From: Calditrichia bacterium
Lineage (GTDB): Bacteria; Calditrichota; Calditrichia; RBG-13-44-9; J075
Assembly: GCA_028284905.1 (NCBI GenBank)
Contig: JANQQU010000077.1
Location: 1 to 64,000, forward strand
Reading direction: 5' to 3'
DNA: 64,000 bases
Of this stretch, positions 29,001 through 38,015 are shown piece after piece. How positions within the stretch are numbered: position 1 is the first letter of the stretch; each line of letters begins with the position of its first letter. Under the pieces are notes generated by a model that saw only the letters and a program-made list of their open reading frames with translations, had not been told where the DNA came from and did not search any database. The translations under genes and the position numbers were made by a program.

Positions 29001-29809
29001 AAAAAGCGATGGCTCGCAGCATTCAACGGCGCTAATTTTCCGGCAGCGAGGCGAAACAATCCTCGTTCCCGCATTCCCAGTAAAATGTTGCCATCTTCCG
29101 CCGGCAGGATACAGGAAATACGATCGTCGGCAAACTCGCTGGCTGGCAAAAACAGTTTCAGGGAATCCTGATCGAGGATGAAGAGCCCATTTTCTTGATC
29201 CTGAATAAACAGGCGCTGATGGACAAAGAAGGTGCGGTAAAATCGTTCGCGAGGTTCCCAGGTGGTAATTTCGCCATCTTGCCAGCGGATTAACCGCTTG
29301 TGGTTTTGGAAAAAAACCGCGCTATCCCCGCTAACCACATTAAAGGCCTCCCGCTCCGGTATGTAACCGGGCAAAAGCTTATGGTGCAATGTCTCAAAGT
29401 ATTCTTCGCCGGATTTCTTCGCGACAATTCTCCCGAAGCCGCCTTCGTAACCGGCATAAACAATCCCATTGTGGTCTGTCGTTAACGAACGGATGACCAG
29501 TGCATCGCTACCAGGGATCTTTTGCCAACGAGTACCGTCATAAGCAATGATGCCGTCGCTGTTGCCAAAGTACATCAGCTTTTTTCCATCCTGGGTAACG
29601 CTCCAATTTTGATTATTGGCGCGATATTCCCGGGCATCGTAGATGCGGATAATCGGAATTCCAATATCTGCATCATCGAAGACGGCGGGGAAATTAGCAG
29701 ATTGTGCATTCAGGGAATGGTGCCCAAAAGCGGAGAAGACAACAAAAAACAGCAGGGGGATTATACGATACCTGGCCGAAAATCCCGCGAGCACTGCCAG
29801 ACCACTCAT
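26015..29809 (-). CDS. Hybrid two-component sensor kinase with extracellular beta-propeller
   Basis: A 1264-residue one-protein two-component system of the kind common in Bacteroidota. Signal peptide ('[14 protein letters not shown]', cleavage near LNAQ), two-component propeller repeats over about 650 residues ('[16 protein letters not shown]', '[15 protein letters not shown]'), a Y_Y_Y domain ('[15 protein letters not shown]'), one membrane helix, a coiled coil, HisKA ('[16 protein letters not shown]', H-box), HATPase ('[18 protein letters not shown]') and a C-terminal receiver ('[16 protein letters not shown]'). Unlike many relatives it has no AraC-type DNA-binding domain. The start at 29809 has AAGGAA upstream; 29896 is an alternative. 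Confidence 0.92.
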   Translation of the reverse strand: MSGLAVLAGFSARYRIIPLLFFVVFSAFGHHSLNAQSANFPAVFDDADIGIPIIRIYDAREYRANNQNWSVTQDGKKLMYFGNSDGIIAYDGTRWQKIPGSDALVIRSLTTDHNGIVYAGYEGGFGRIVAKKSGEEYFETLHHKLLPGYIPEREAFNVVSGDSAVFFQNHKRLIRWQDGEITTWEPRERFYRTFFVHQRLFIQDQENGLFILDQDSLKLFLPASEFADDRISCILPAEDGNILLGMRERGLFRLAAGKLAPLNAASHRFLATGKIYSGTTLANGFYALATLQKGVVIIDSNGSIHGLLDKYGGLDENTTYHVYRAADDHLWIAMNSGIARVAVPSPFSIFDKMSGVDNYVYRIARHKDRLYLTVGTTLYRLRQVPLNRRSRYSQLLQFHYLEEVAGLEHSCWALISTGDHLLAGTLQGIYDLSGTAPKLISDETYEVFTLYQSPNTPEKIYAGLSEGLAVLSYENGRWQDQGKIVDAAVDRIRDIRETSDGTLWIHSDYKNIVRVIPEDDSGAPSIVYFTVAADLKHYTLYNSEDTILVGSDRGLFYYNETEQRFQQSNYFGEAFADSNVFINFFVPAGKGNFWMHYRTPDGITKTVLLRRDAAGRYEIDGHELNRISGVELYSIYPDPLHEDVVWFGGVIEGLIRFDQTVPHGGRMPFQAYISEVTVNEDTTIFHGWQNADTAENRAPNILPAKGNALAFEFAAPAYCDESRTEYRYFLDGFDRKWSNWQKEAKKAYTNLPSGDYHFRVEARDVYGVISEAAVYNFRISTPWYLTWWAYFIYAGFVVFLISGIVQWRSVRLEREKEHLADMVSDRTRQLQRQKDAYAAQAATLKLTNEVLEKQIKERKKAERELLKAKDLAEEANQAKSAFLANMSHEIRTPMNGIVGMNELLLRTSLTGEQKEFATTVRDSAQILLKLINDILDFSKIEAGKLELESLSFDLMEMLQSVASILTPKADEKMLTFYVETEENLPRYLIGDPTRIREILLNFGSNAVKFTPPGSGHISLTAELVEASAEQAVIKFVVKDPGIGIPKDKQKVIFESFSQADSSTTRKFGGTGLGLAISRQLAELMGGSIGVDSVEGNGASFWFTARLGVATVKTSQELPEKVLTAKRTPAPAPQIHKNGKHRPLHILIAEDNEINQRLARRLLEKNGYTVKIVSNGRQALSALRQDNYDLILMDMQMPEMDGIEATIQIRLEEQNTRRHIPIIALTANAMKGDMERCRRAGMDAYISKPIQIGELLETIRNNTGG

Positions 29810-30212
29810 CAAACTTTCCTTATCTAATTTATCGTTCAATAGATAAATAGAAAATTTACAATTTTTTGTGTCTGATGACAGTTTTCCAGAATACATTAAT
29901 TTGACGGGAAGTGTTTAAAGGCATATCCGAATTGAAGATATTATGTAATCCGTTTTTTCCTCACCCTAAAATGGTAGCGTTTATACAGATACTTACAACA
30001 GGAATCTATGTCGCCCCTACAGGGCTCAAATGATTTCTAACAACATTTTTACTATAAACATATCGTCCCTATGGGACGTTTTAAACAATTATTGTTTAAG
30101 CAGGCCGGGGAGCCCGATAAGGGCGATATGTTTATAGTTCTAATTGCTGTTTAATAAATTTTGAGCCCTGTAGGGGCGACATATTTCTCTCATTTTTATT
30201 CCCTTCAAAATT
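29810..30212. other. Gene-free stretch with promoter region and large palindrome
   Basis: About 400 bases between the hybrid kinase and the ASPIC/UnbV gene. Positions 30007-30183 hold a nested palindrome (listed separately). The 29830-29930 part is A+T rich and probably contains the minus-strand kinase promoter, but no convincing -35/-10 pair was found. Confidence 0.6.
30007..30183. repeat. Nested palindromic element of 177 bp
   Basis: Outer arms 30007-30030 and 30160-30183 are a perfect 24-bp inverted repeat (TATGTCGCCCCTACAGGGCT + CAAA). Inner arms 30051-30065 and 30124-30138 are a perfect 15-bp inverted repeat. Between them lie two small hairpins, CGTCCCTATGGGACG (30064-30078) and TTAAACAATTATTGTTTAA (30080-30098). 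A similar word (AGCCCTGTAAGGGCG) occurs near 1695-1710. Confidence 0.9.
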
Positions 30213-32177
30213 TTACTTCATAAGCAGCATTTTTTTCACCATCAACAGATTATCCACCTGCAGTTTATAAAAGTAAAAACCGCTGCTTAAATCCCTTGCT
30301 TCAAAAACGACGGAATGTGCTCCTGCCCGCAATTCTCCTTCCAGCAAAGTGGCGACTTCTCTGCCGAGCATATCGAACACTTTTAGGGTTACACCTGCCG
30401 CTCGTGGCAGTGTGAATTGAATCGTGGTGGTTGGATTAAACGGATTAGGGAAGTTTTGCTGCAGTTTAAAGTCGGCGGGTGCCAGCGGCGGGTTTTCATC
30501 AATTGCGGTTATCTGGCCACCCTCGGTAACAGTTACAAATTGATTGGATTGCATGTTCGTAGCAATATCCGTTGTTCCCGATGGCCAGTCGATTACCAGG
30601 GAATCAATAACTGCTGCGTCGCCAAGCCCAAAGTGCGCCCGCAGGCTGTTTTGTCCGGTGGAAGCATTTTGCGAAGATATCTCACGCAGTTGCCAAAAGG
30701 TGTTGCCAAAGACGGTTGCCTTTACGCGAACCTTCGTGCCGATTGCCGCTCGGTTTGAGGTGGTGCCAATACATTTAATATTTATCCAGTGATTGCCGTT
30801 TGCCAGATCGTTTCGGTATAATGCATCCTGTGCAGCACCGGCGGTTAGGGTATTGATGGTTACGTAAAGATCGAGATCCCCATCATTATCATAATCTCCC
30901 GATGAAGCGCCCCAGCCGGCGCGGCTCCCCGCGACAAAATCGCTGCCACTGACCCGGGTAAAAGTATAGTTTGGCGCGCCATTGTTCCGGTAGTAATTAT
31001 TGCCGCCAAAATTACTTGGACTGGTTACATTGGTGACATATAAATCGAGATCACCGTCATTATCAAAATCTCCCCAGGTCTGTCCAATGGAAAGTTTAGC
31101 ATCGGTTACCAGGGAGCCGCTTGTAATCTTTGTATAAACGCCATTATCATTGCGATAAAAATCATTCGCCATACCGCTGGTTACACCGGGTGTGCCGCCA
31201 AAATTCGTGACGTAAAGGTCGAGATCCCCATCATTGTCATAGTCGACCCAACTTGCCTGCTGGCCGTCGCGGGGGTCGGTTGCAAAGTTGCTGGTGAGAT
31301 CTCTTTCGAATAATACCGATCCGCTCTCAACTAACCAGTTTTTGAAGAAATAATCAGGTTGCAGCACACCATTTTGCACTGGCCCGGCGGTGATAAACAA
31401 ATCCATGTCACCATCGAGGTCATAGTCCGTCCAGGTCGGAATTGTGTAAGCATCCGCTGGACCGTTGACAATGATGCTACCGGTATTATTGCTAAAGGTG
31501 CCGTCCCCGTTATTATCAAAAAGGACATTCGAGAGTTCTTCATTCGGATAGAAATTTGCAGTCGGTGTGGTAATGATCAGATCAACAAAACCATCGTTGT
31601 TATAATCGGCCCAGGCGGCTGCGAATCCGCCAATCCGGTTGAGACTACTTGCATCTCCGGAGGTAATACGCGCTAATGCATAATCCTGGGGACCTTCATT
31701 TCGAAACAACTCCGATCCCAGCGCTGTCGTGGTACTTAAAAAGCGTTCATAAATTGCGTTATAATTGGCGACATATAGGTCAAGGTGTCCATCATTATCA
31801 TAATCCGCCCAGGTTTGCCCCAGCGTAAAACTGGTATCGTCAGCCATATCCGGAGAGGTGATTTCTACAAAAACATCATTGCCATCATTGCGGAACAGTT
31901 TATTCAGGTTTCGCGCGGCATTAAATGTCGCTGCGCCGCCGAAGTCGTTATTGGTAACGTATAAATCGAGATCATTGTCATTATCAATGTCGATCCAACT
32001 GACTCCCCTGGCCCAGGTTAAATCGGTATCAATGGTAAGACGTGTGAAATTTTGTGCGTTGACATTTGCAGTAGCAACAAGCAAAATGAATAATAACACC
32101 GCAGTTTTAATCGTATTAAAAAGTCTCTCGGCAAAAGGGTTAATTTTTCCCAGCCAATAGAAACAGTATCCAGGCAT
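30213..32177 (-). CDS. Secreted FG-GAP/ASPIC-UnbV (CRTAC1-like) protein with type IX sorting domain
   Basis: 654 residues. Signal peptide ending near VNAQ (about 42). At least seven repeats carry calcium-loop-like 'DYDNDGDLDLYVTN' motifs spaced about 60 residues apart, forming an FG-GAP/VCBS propeller. Then an ASPIC/UnbV domain ('NHWINIKCIGTTSNRAAIG', 'VIDWPSGTTDI') and a C-terminal sorting domain ('LQQNFPNPFNPTTTIQF'...'GFYFYKLQ'). It is likely exported across the outer membrane and anchored or released at the surface, perhaps for adhesion or polymer binding. The start at 32177 has AAGGA and GAGG upstream. Confidence 0.9.
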   Translation of the reverse strand: MPGYCFYWLGKINPFAERLFNTIKTAVLLFILLVATANVNAQNFTRLTIDTDLTWARGVSWIDIDNDNDLDLYVTNNDFGGAATFNAARNLNKLFRNDGNDVFVEITSPDMADDTSFTLGQTWADYDNDGHLDLYVANYNAIYERFLSTTTALGSELFRNEGPQDYALARITSGDASSLNRIGGFAAAWADYNNDGFVDLIITTPTANFYPNEELSNVLFDNNGDGTFSNNTGSIIVNGPADAYTIPTWTDYDLDGDMDLFITAGPVQNGVLQPDYFFKNWLVESGSVLFERDLTSNFATDPRDGQQASWVDYDNDGDLDLYVTNFGGTPGVTSGMANDFYRNDNGVYTKITSGSLVTDAKLSIGQTWGDFDNDGDLDLYVTNVTSPSNFGGNNYYRNNGAPNYTFTRVSGSDFVAGSRAGWGASSGDYDNDGDLDLYVTINTLTAGAAQDALYRNDLANGNHWINIKCIGTTSNRAAIGTKVRVKATVFGNTFWQLREISSQNASTGQNSLRAHFGLGDAAVIDSLVIDWPSGTTDIATNMQSNQFVTVTEGGQITAIDENPPLAPADFKLQQNFPNPFNPTTTIQFTLPRAAGVTLKVFDMLGREVATLLEGELRAGAHSVVFEARDLSSGFYFYKLQVDNLLMVKKMLLMK

Positions 32178-32251
32178 AATCCTTACCTCACAAAAATTGG
32201 TTAATTTTCTTTTTAGCTGAAAATGCACTTTCAGTAAGAAGAAATCGACTA

Positions 32252-32265
32252 ACCCGATCGGGTTT
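32252..32265. promoter_or_regulatory. Perfect 14-bp palindrome, operator candidate
   Basis: AACCCGATCGGGTT, 75 bases before the start of the ASPIC/UnbV gene and just downstream of the AraC-type regulator gene. Flanking copies of CCAATTTTT in opposite orientation (about 32190-32203 and 32266-32279) enlarge the symmetric region. No T run, so a terminator is less likely than a protein-binding site. Confidence 0.35.
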
Positions 32266-32310
32266 TACCAATTTTTTGAGAAAATCAGCGGGAGAATTAT
32301 TCTGTGAGCG

Positions 32311-33465
32311 TTATGAAGGCAATTGTTGTGATTTTTTAAATTGCGAGGGCGTCTGACCGACATGCTTTTTAAACGCAGTATTAAAAGAGGCTTTGTTATT
32401 GAAGCCTACATCGTAAGCAATTTCTAAAATTGTATGATGATTTTTTTCCGGAGAGGTCAATCGGGATTTTGCTTCCTCGATACGATATTGATTGATAAAG
32501 TCATAAAAATTTTGCTGCATCCTCTCATTGAGAATCTGGGAAAGGTGATGGGGGGAAATCGAGAGCCTTTTTGCCAGGTCCTGCAATTTGAGGTCGCTTT
32601 GTGTAAACAGTTTCTCCGTTTTCATAATCGTGGACAATTTCTGAGAATAACTTTCTGCCCGTTCGGCAGTGAGTGCGGATTTTTCATATTTGGGAGAATG
32701 CTTCACGATCAGGCCGTCGGAAATTATCTCCGGATGTTGAAATGTAGTATAGCCGATAGCATAAATCATAAAACCGATAGCACCGGAGACTAAGTAATCT
32801 AGTTCCACAAAATACCTGGCCCCGAATAAGATCGCGACGGTATAGAGAAACCAAATCCCCCATAACCCGCCAAACCCGACCGTCAGTTTTCGCAACCAAC
32901 CCAGTTTGATTCTTTCTACGGTCAGCAAACGGCCATTTATCTTTTCCTCATAGTGGTTGAGCAATTTCCAGGTAATGTAGGTATAAAAAAGCAAATGAGG
33001 AATTTGTAAAATGCTGATAAAAAAGTAGACATCCCAGGAGAATGAAGTGGATGGATTGTCGATCAGCACGAAATTACTCAGGAGGTGAACTTTGAACTCA
33101 CGCGGGGCGATATAGAGCGGCATATGAATATAGATATGTACAACAACAGGCAGAAGATGAAGTAGGTGAAGCTTTTTAAACCGCCATTCTCCCGTAGAAA
33201 GCGCGGCATATAAGTAAAGCAGCGGGCCATAGAGATATAAAAAAGAGGCAGTGGTCGTAAAGAAATGCGGCAACTCAATCAGATACTTTGTCCAGATGCC
33301 TAAAATTTCCAACAGCCGCAGCGAAAAAACGAAGACTAATATTGCCAGAACGCGGTTGGCAGTACGATTGCCGCGTTTATGCAACATCAACACCACGGCT
33401 AATAACAACCCGTGTGCTGCCGCCAGCAGCAGGATAAACGTCCAGGGATTCAGTGAAGGTGTCAT
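32311..33465 (-). CDS. Membrane-bound AraC-family transcriptional regulator (7TM + HTH)
   Basis: 384 residues. Residues about 1-245 form seven membrane helices ('WTFILLLAAAHGLLLAVVLM', 'SFLYLYGPLLYLYAALS', and others). The last 110 residues are an AraC/HTH_18 domain with two helix-turn-helices ('LKLQDLAKRLSISPHHLSQI' and 'ILEIAYDVGFNNKASFNTAF') and the 'KKHVGQTPSQFKK' signature. It would bind DNA while staying in the inner membrane, joining sensing and transcription in one chain. Ligand unknown. It lies just upstream of the ASPIC/UnbV gene on the same strand, a plausible target. Confidence 0.92.
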   Translation of the reverse strand: MTPSLNPWTFILLLAAAHGLLLAVVLMLHKRGNRTANRVLAILVFVFSLRLLEILGIWTKYLIELPHFFTTTASFLYLYGPLLYLYAALSTGEWRFKKLHLLHLLPVVVHIYIHMPLYIAPREFKVHLLSNFVLIDNPSTSFSWDVYFFISILQIPHLLFYTYITWKLLNHYEEKINGRLLTVERIKLGWLRKLTVGFGGLWGIWFLYTVAILFGARYFVELDYLVSGAIGFMIYAIGYTTFQHPEIISDGLIVKHSPKYEKSALTAERAESYSQKLSTIMKTEKLFTQSDLKLQDLAKRLSISPHHLSQILNERMQQNFYDFINQYRIEEAKSRLTSPEKNHHTILEIAYDVGFNNKASFNTAFKKHVGQTPSQFKKSQQLPS

Positions 33466-33612
33466 AGAAAACAGTTACCCTAAATTGGAATCATCACGTT
33501 TTTCCTACACCGAAGCCGGGCAAAGGTTCCGGGGATTGGTTGTCCGTTGATCGTTGTTCGTTGTTCGTATTAGCCTTCTGTCAGGAACCTTAAGCGTTAT
33601 TTTGATTTTTCA

Positions 33613-34320
33613 TTATCCATAATTGGATCCGGGATAGACGACCGTATTAATAAAGAAGATGAATATCGGACGAAAAATATCACCAAACACCCACCAGGCG
33701 ATTACCAAACCGACCATCATGAATCCCGGCTGGCGTAAGTTTTCCATAATTCGCAGCGCTTTGTTTTCTTCCATAAATAGCGGGAATAAGGCGCTGCCAT
33801 CCAATGGGGGCAGGGGGAGTAAATTAAAAAAGAAGAGAATGAGATTCAGTGAAAAAAGAATGCTGACGAGAGTTGCAGCTGCCTGGATCATGCCTTCTCC
33901 ATTGGGCATCACAACCGAGGCAATGTTCAGCCGCTTTGGCTGCAGAAAGAAATCGTACTGAATACCGATATGAATCAGCGCAACGCCCAATAAACAAAGC
34001 AACAGGTTGGAAACCGGCCCGGCCAGAGCCATATACGCGGCCTTCTTTGGATAGCGTCCGGCCCAAATGGGATCGTACGGGGCGCTTGCCCAGCCCATCA
34101 TCCAGGCGCCATTAAGAATCAGGAAAGAGAGGATTGGCGCAGCGATCATTCCGACCGGTTCCCGCTGCATGTGCGGAATCGGGTCCATAGTCACCTGCCC
34201 ACCGTGATAAGCCGTCGGGTCCCCCAGTTTTAAGGCAACAAAGGCATGCGCTGCCTCGTGTAATGTCGTCGACAGTAGAAATACCGCCAGCCATATTATT
34301 CCCAGATAAGCAAATTCCAT
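33613..34320 (-). CDS. Site-2 protease family (M50) membrane metalloprotease
   Basis: A 235-residue integral membrane protein with the zinc motif HExxH as 'TTLHEAAHAFVALKLGD' near residue 21, and the distal Asp in 'NLLPLPPLDGSALFP' near 170. About five to six membrane helices. It belongs to the short bacterial site-2 protease group, which cleaves substrates inside the membrane; the substrate here is unknown. ATG at 34320 has GAGGA seven bases upstream. It lies 17 bases after the BNR-repeat gene on the same strand, so the two are probably one transcript. Confidence 0.9.
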   Translation of the reverse strand: MEFAYLGIIWLAVFLLSTTLHEAAHAFVALKLGDPTAYHGGQVTMDPIPHMQREPVGMIAAPILSFLILNGAWMMGWASAPYDPIWAGRYPKKAAYMALAGPVSNLLLCLLGVALIHIGIQYDFFLQPKRLNIASVVMPNGEGMIQAAATLVSILFSLNLILFFFNLLPLPPLDGSALFPLFMEENKALRIMENLRQPGFMMVGLVIAWWVFGDIFRPIFIFFINTVVYPGSNYG

Positions 34321-34337
34321 CAACCGTTCCTCGCTAA

Positions 34338-36893
34338 CTATTGCACTAATATCATCCGCCGGGAGAGCAGGTGATTATCGTATTTCAGGCGATAAATATA
34401 ATTTCCGGATGCAACCGGACTGCCATTGCCGTCGCGGCCGTCCCAACGGACAGAATGATGCCCGTTGCTAAAAATCCGTTGCGCTAATGTAAGGATTTTT
34501 TTCCCACGAATATCATAAATCGTCAAATTTACCATTCCCGCTTTTTTTAGTTGGAAATCAATGTGAGTTTCCCCATTAAAAGGGTTTGGATAATTTTGCG
34601 CCAGGGTAATGTCCCCGGGAATATTTTCTGCCGGTCGATCATCGATAGCAGTGAGCTGACTGAGATCAAATTGCCACATCGAGCGGCCGAATGTTGCTGC
34701 TGTTAGCGTGCGGGATGGTGTATGCAAAACCAAATCGGTCACCGGCACATTCGGGAAATTATTGCCGAGGGCCTGCCAGCTGCCGCCCAGATTATCCGAG
34801 TAGAAAACGCCGGCATCACTGGCGACATAGAGGAGGTTTACCCGATCCGGATCCGCGATGATGTCATTCAGGGGAATTTCCGGGAGATTTGCGGAAATAT
34901 CTCTCCAGCTTGTGCCGTAATTGGTCGTGCGAAAAACGTGCGGTAAATACTCATCCCAGCGATATCCGGAAAAAGTGACATATGCTGTTGCAGCATCCTG
35001 CGGGTCGACCGTTACCCGGGTGACCCAACGCTGCGGCAGCTCTCCGGAAATCTGCTGCCAGGCGTTGCCGCCGTCTGTCGTTACCCAAAGATTACCGTCA
35101 TCGGTACCGGCGTAAATAACGCTGCTGTCCGTTGCGGCAACATCAATGGTGGTTACTGTGCCAAATGTTAAATTGCCGCTGGAAGGGCCATTGCTAAGGT
35201 CCGGACTAATGGCATTCCAGAATGCCCCGCGATTGGTTGATTTAAATACCCGATCCTGACCAAAGTAAAGGACTTCCGGATTACCTGGATCCATCGTTAA
35301 AGGCGCGCTCCAATTACTTCTGCCAAATAAACCGGCGGTAGCGGAAATAAAGCTGGCGCCACCGTTGGTAGAACGACGAAGCACTCCCCGTTGGGACTCC
35401 GCATAGACAAATGCGTTATTGGTGGGATCGACGATTACATAGAAACCGTCTCCGCCAAGAATGCGGTTCCAGTCATCAAGACTGCCGCTCAGGGTACGAA
35501 TCGTTCCATTGTCCTGGGTACCGCCGTATAAGCGCTCCGGATACTGAAAGTCCGTCTCCGTCGTATAAAATTGGGTGATTGGTAAATTGGCGGATTTCTG
35601 GTAACTGGCACCGCCATTCGTGGAGATGTAAATGCCTCCATCATTTCCGGCGACAATATTATCTGAGTTCTGCGGATCGATGTAGAGTGCATGCTGATCG
35701 ACATGAATACCGCCGGATCGATAAGCCCAGCTATTACCGCCGTTGGTAGTTTTGTAAATGTCCAGCCCCAAAGCGTAAACGATATCCGGGTCCTGCGGAT
35801 CCACCCGAATATTCCCGAACCACCAACCAAAGGAAGAATATAAGCTACTGAGCGCATTATCGTTGGTGCGAGTCCAGCTATCGCCATTGTCGATGGATTT
35901 ATACACACCATCAAAGTAGCCGGGTACATCGGCATAAATCGTGTAGAGAATGTTTGGTTGAGAGGAAGAAATCGCAATGCCTATCCGCCCCACATCCGCG
36001 GCATTATTGGGAACACCGTTGGTCAACTCTTCCCAGGAATCTCCGCCATCATAGCTTCGGTATAATCCGCTGGTAACACCACCGTAGGAACGACGGTGCG
36101 GCATGCGAATGCGTTCCCACATCGCGGCATATAGCGTGTCGGGATTTTCCGGATGGATAAGCAGATCAATACAGCCGGTGGAGTCGGAAAGAAAAAATAC
36201 CTGCTCCCAGGCGTTCCCGCCATCGTAACTTCGATAAATACCCCGCTCGGAATTTTCCGCGAATAATTTCCCCATCACCCCGGCGTAAATATGATCGGGA
36301 TTGCTCGGATGAACGGCGATGCGGGAAATGTAACGGCTATCGATCAATCCGCGCTGCTCCCAACTGTCCCCGCCATCGCTGGAACGATAGATGCCGGCGC
36401 CGTCGTAGGTTTGCGAGCCGCCGCCGGCATTGACTTCTCCGGTGCCGACGTAAATTATCTTGCTATTGGAGGGCGCGATGGCAATATCACCAATCGATAA
36501 ACTCAACGCTTCGTCAAAAATAGGCTGCCAGTCGTTTCCACCATCGACGGAACGGAAAATACCGCCGGAAGCGGCCCCGGCATAGATTGTGTCCATGCTG
36601 CCGGGCGTTACCGCCAGGTCGGAAATTCTTCCGCCGACATTGGTCGGCCCGGCCAATGTCCAGCTGGCATTTTCCCGGGAAGCGCTCTCAGCTTTTAATC
36701 GCTTCGCCTGCTCCATTCCTTCCAGGTAGAAGGCGTGATTGATTTGCCCCTGGGGAAACGCTCTTTGTGTATAAAACCAATCATTTGGTTCTTTCTCAAG
36801 CTTTTCCTCCGATGTCGCTGCCGGCCAATATATCAAAAATACAAGGAGAAAAAATCCCCCGAGTATTGCGCTAAATATTTTCCAAGAGTTCAT
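34338..36893 (-). CDS. Secreted BNR/sialidase-repeat beta-propeller protein with type IX sorting domain
   Basis: 851 residues. An N-terminal hydrophobic segment ('AILGGFFLLVFLIYWPA') acts as signal or anchor. Many BNR-type repeats follow ('GIFRSVDGGNDWQPIFD', 'GIYRSSDGGDSWEQRG', 'VFKSTNRGAFWNAI'), the pattern of two seven-bladed propellers as in VPS10/xyloglucanase-like proteins. The C-terminus is a sorting domain ('LAQNYPNPFNGETHIDF'...'GNYIYRLKYDN'). Sialidase catalytic residues were not identified, so glycosidase activity is not claimed. AGGA six bases before ATG 36893 fits the start. Probably co-transcribed with the M50 protease. Confidence 0.9.
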   Translation of the reverse strand: MNSWKIFSAILGGFFLLVFLIYWPAATSEEKLEKEPNDWFYTQRAFPQGQINHAFYLEGMEQAKRLKAESASRENASWTLAGPTNVGGRISDLAVTPGSMDTIYAGAASGGIFRSVDGGNDWQPIFDEALSLSIGDIAIAPSNSKIIYVGTGEVNAGGGSQTYDGAGIYRSSDGGDSWEQRGLIDSRYISRIAVHPSNPDHIYAGVMGKLFAENSERGIYRSYDGGNAWEQVFFLSDSTGCIDLLIHPENPDTLYAAMWERIRMPHRRSYGGVTSGLYRSYDGGDSWEELTNGVPNNAADVGRIGIAISSSQPNILYTIYADVPGYFDGVYKSIDNGDSWTRTNDNALSSLYSSFGWWFGNIRVDPQDPDIVYALGLDIYKTTNGGNSWAYRSGGIHVDQHALYIDPQNSDNIVAGNDGGIYISTNGGASYQKSANLPITQFYTTETDFQYPERLYGGTQDNGTIRTLSGSLDDWNRILGGDGFYVIVDPTNNAFVYAESQRGVLRRSTNGGASFISATAGLFGRSNWSAPLTMDPGNPEVLYFGQDRVFKSTNRGAFWNAISPDLSNGPSSGNLTFGTVTTIDVAATDSSVIYAGTDDGNLWVTTDGGNAWQQISGELPQRWVTRVTVDPQDAATAYVTFSGYRWDEYLPHVFRTTNYGTSWRDISANLPEIPLNDIIADPDRVNLLYVASDAGVFYSDNLGGSWQALGNNFPNVPVTDLVLHTPSRTLTAATFGRSMWQFDLSQLTAIDDRPAENIPGDITLAQNYPNPFNGETHIDFQLKKAGMVNLTIYDIRGKKILTLAQRIFSNGHHSVRWDGRDGNGSPVASGNYIYRLKYDNHLLSRRMILVQ

Positions 36894-37029
36894 CAAAATC
36901 CTGCCTATTAAAATGTCACTTTTATTAATTGTAGTGAGGATCGGTTTCTTATTGTCAATCTGTATCTTATACTTGCCACTTTATCTTAGTTGCCCAACAT
37001 GAGTATATCAAGATTTTTTTCCGATTCGA

Positions 37030-37058
37030 TTGATAAAACGAAGCCCTTTCCTTATATT
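37030..37058 (+). promoter_or_regulatory. Sigma-70-type promoter of pyrF-pyrE
   Basis: TTGATA (37030-37035) and TATATT (37053-37058) with exactly 17 bases between them. The predicted start of transcription is about 25 bases before the pyrF ATG. Confidence 0.55.
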
Positions 37059-37089
37059 CACAGCTTGAATTCTATGCCTGGGGTGAATC

Positions 37090-37932
37090 ATGTTTAAAGA
37101 AAAGCTGAACAAAATTATTGAGCAAAAGAAATCGATGGTTTGCGTTGGTCTGGATAGCACGATTGCTAAAATACCGAAACACTTACATGGTGAAATCGAT
37201 CCGTTGTTTGCCTTCAATAAAGCAATCATCGAAGCCACCAAGCAGTATGTTGCCGCCTATAAAATGAACATCGCTTTTTACGAATCCCTGGGTATGGCCG
37301 GCTGGGAATTGCTGGAAAAGACCCTTGAGATTATCCCTTCCGGCATCCTCACCATCGCCGATGCCAAACGCGCCGATATCGAAAATACCGGCCGGAAATA
37401 CGCCGAAACATTTTTCAGCCATTATAATTTTGATGCGATTACCGTTGCCCCCTACATGGGCATGGATTCTGTGACGCCTTTTCTGGAATACGAAGACCGC
37501 GGCGTTTTTATTCTATGCCTGACCTCTAACCCCGGCGCAAAAGATTTCCAATTTATGAAGGTAGAAGGCCGTCCGATGTATGAGCATGTGGCCAAAAAGA
37601 TTATGGAGTGGAATTTCCTTTATGGCAATTGCGCCCTGGTTGTTGGTGGCACCCATACCGACCCGATCCGGGATATCCGTGGCCTTACCGGCGATCTCCC
37701 ATTTCTGGTACCGGGCATTGGCGCCCAGGGAGGAAATTTGGAGATGGTCATTAATTACGCCACGGACGCACATGGCCGTGGCATCCTGGTAAATTCCAGC
37801 CGGACGATCATCTTTGCTTCTGCGGAAAGAGATTTTGACATCGTGGCCGGACAGCGCGCCCGTCAATTGCGGGACCAGATCAATCTGCTGGTTAGCGTAA
37901 AGAAAAATCCCGGTATTATCGACATGAATTAA
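37090..37932 (+). CDS. pyrF: Orotidine 5'-phosphate decarboxylase, type 2
   Basis: 280 residues. Converts OMP to UMP, the last step of de novo pyrimidine synthesis. The active-site signature is 'LTIADAKRADIENTGR', with the Lys-Asp catalytic pair. The start 'SMVCVGLDSTIAKIPKH' and the phosphate-binding 'FLVPGIGAQGGNLE' match the longer type 2 (PyrF subfamily 2) enzymes. It is followed 83 bases later by pyrE, so the two final UMP enzymes are paired. Confidence 0.96.
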   Translation: MFKEKLNKIIEQKKSMVCVGLDSTIAKIPKHLHGEIDPLFAFNKAIIEATKQYVAAYKMNIAFYESLGMAGWELLEKTLEIIPSGILTIADAKRADIENTGRKYAETFFSHYNFDAITVAPYMGMDSVTPFLEYEDRGVFILCLTSNPGAKDFQFMKVEGRPMYEHVAKKIMEWNFLYGNCALVVGGTHTDPIRDIRGLTGDLPFLVPGIGAQGGNLEMVINYATDAHGRGILVNSSRTIIFASAERDFDIVAGQRARQLRDQINLLVSVKKNPGIIDMN

Positions 37933-38015
37933 ATTTTGCCCGCGGAATTTCCAGCAACAAATGATAGCTGCCAGATTATACCACCCACTTTAGACATTTT
38001 TTCAAGGAATGAAAT

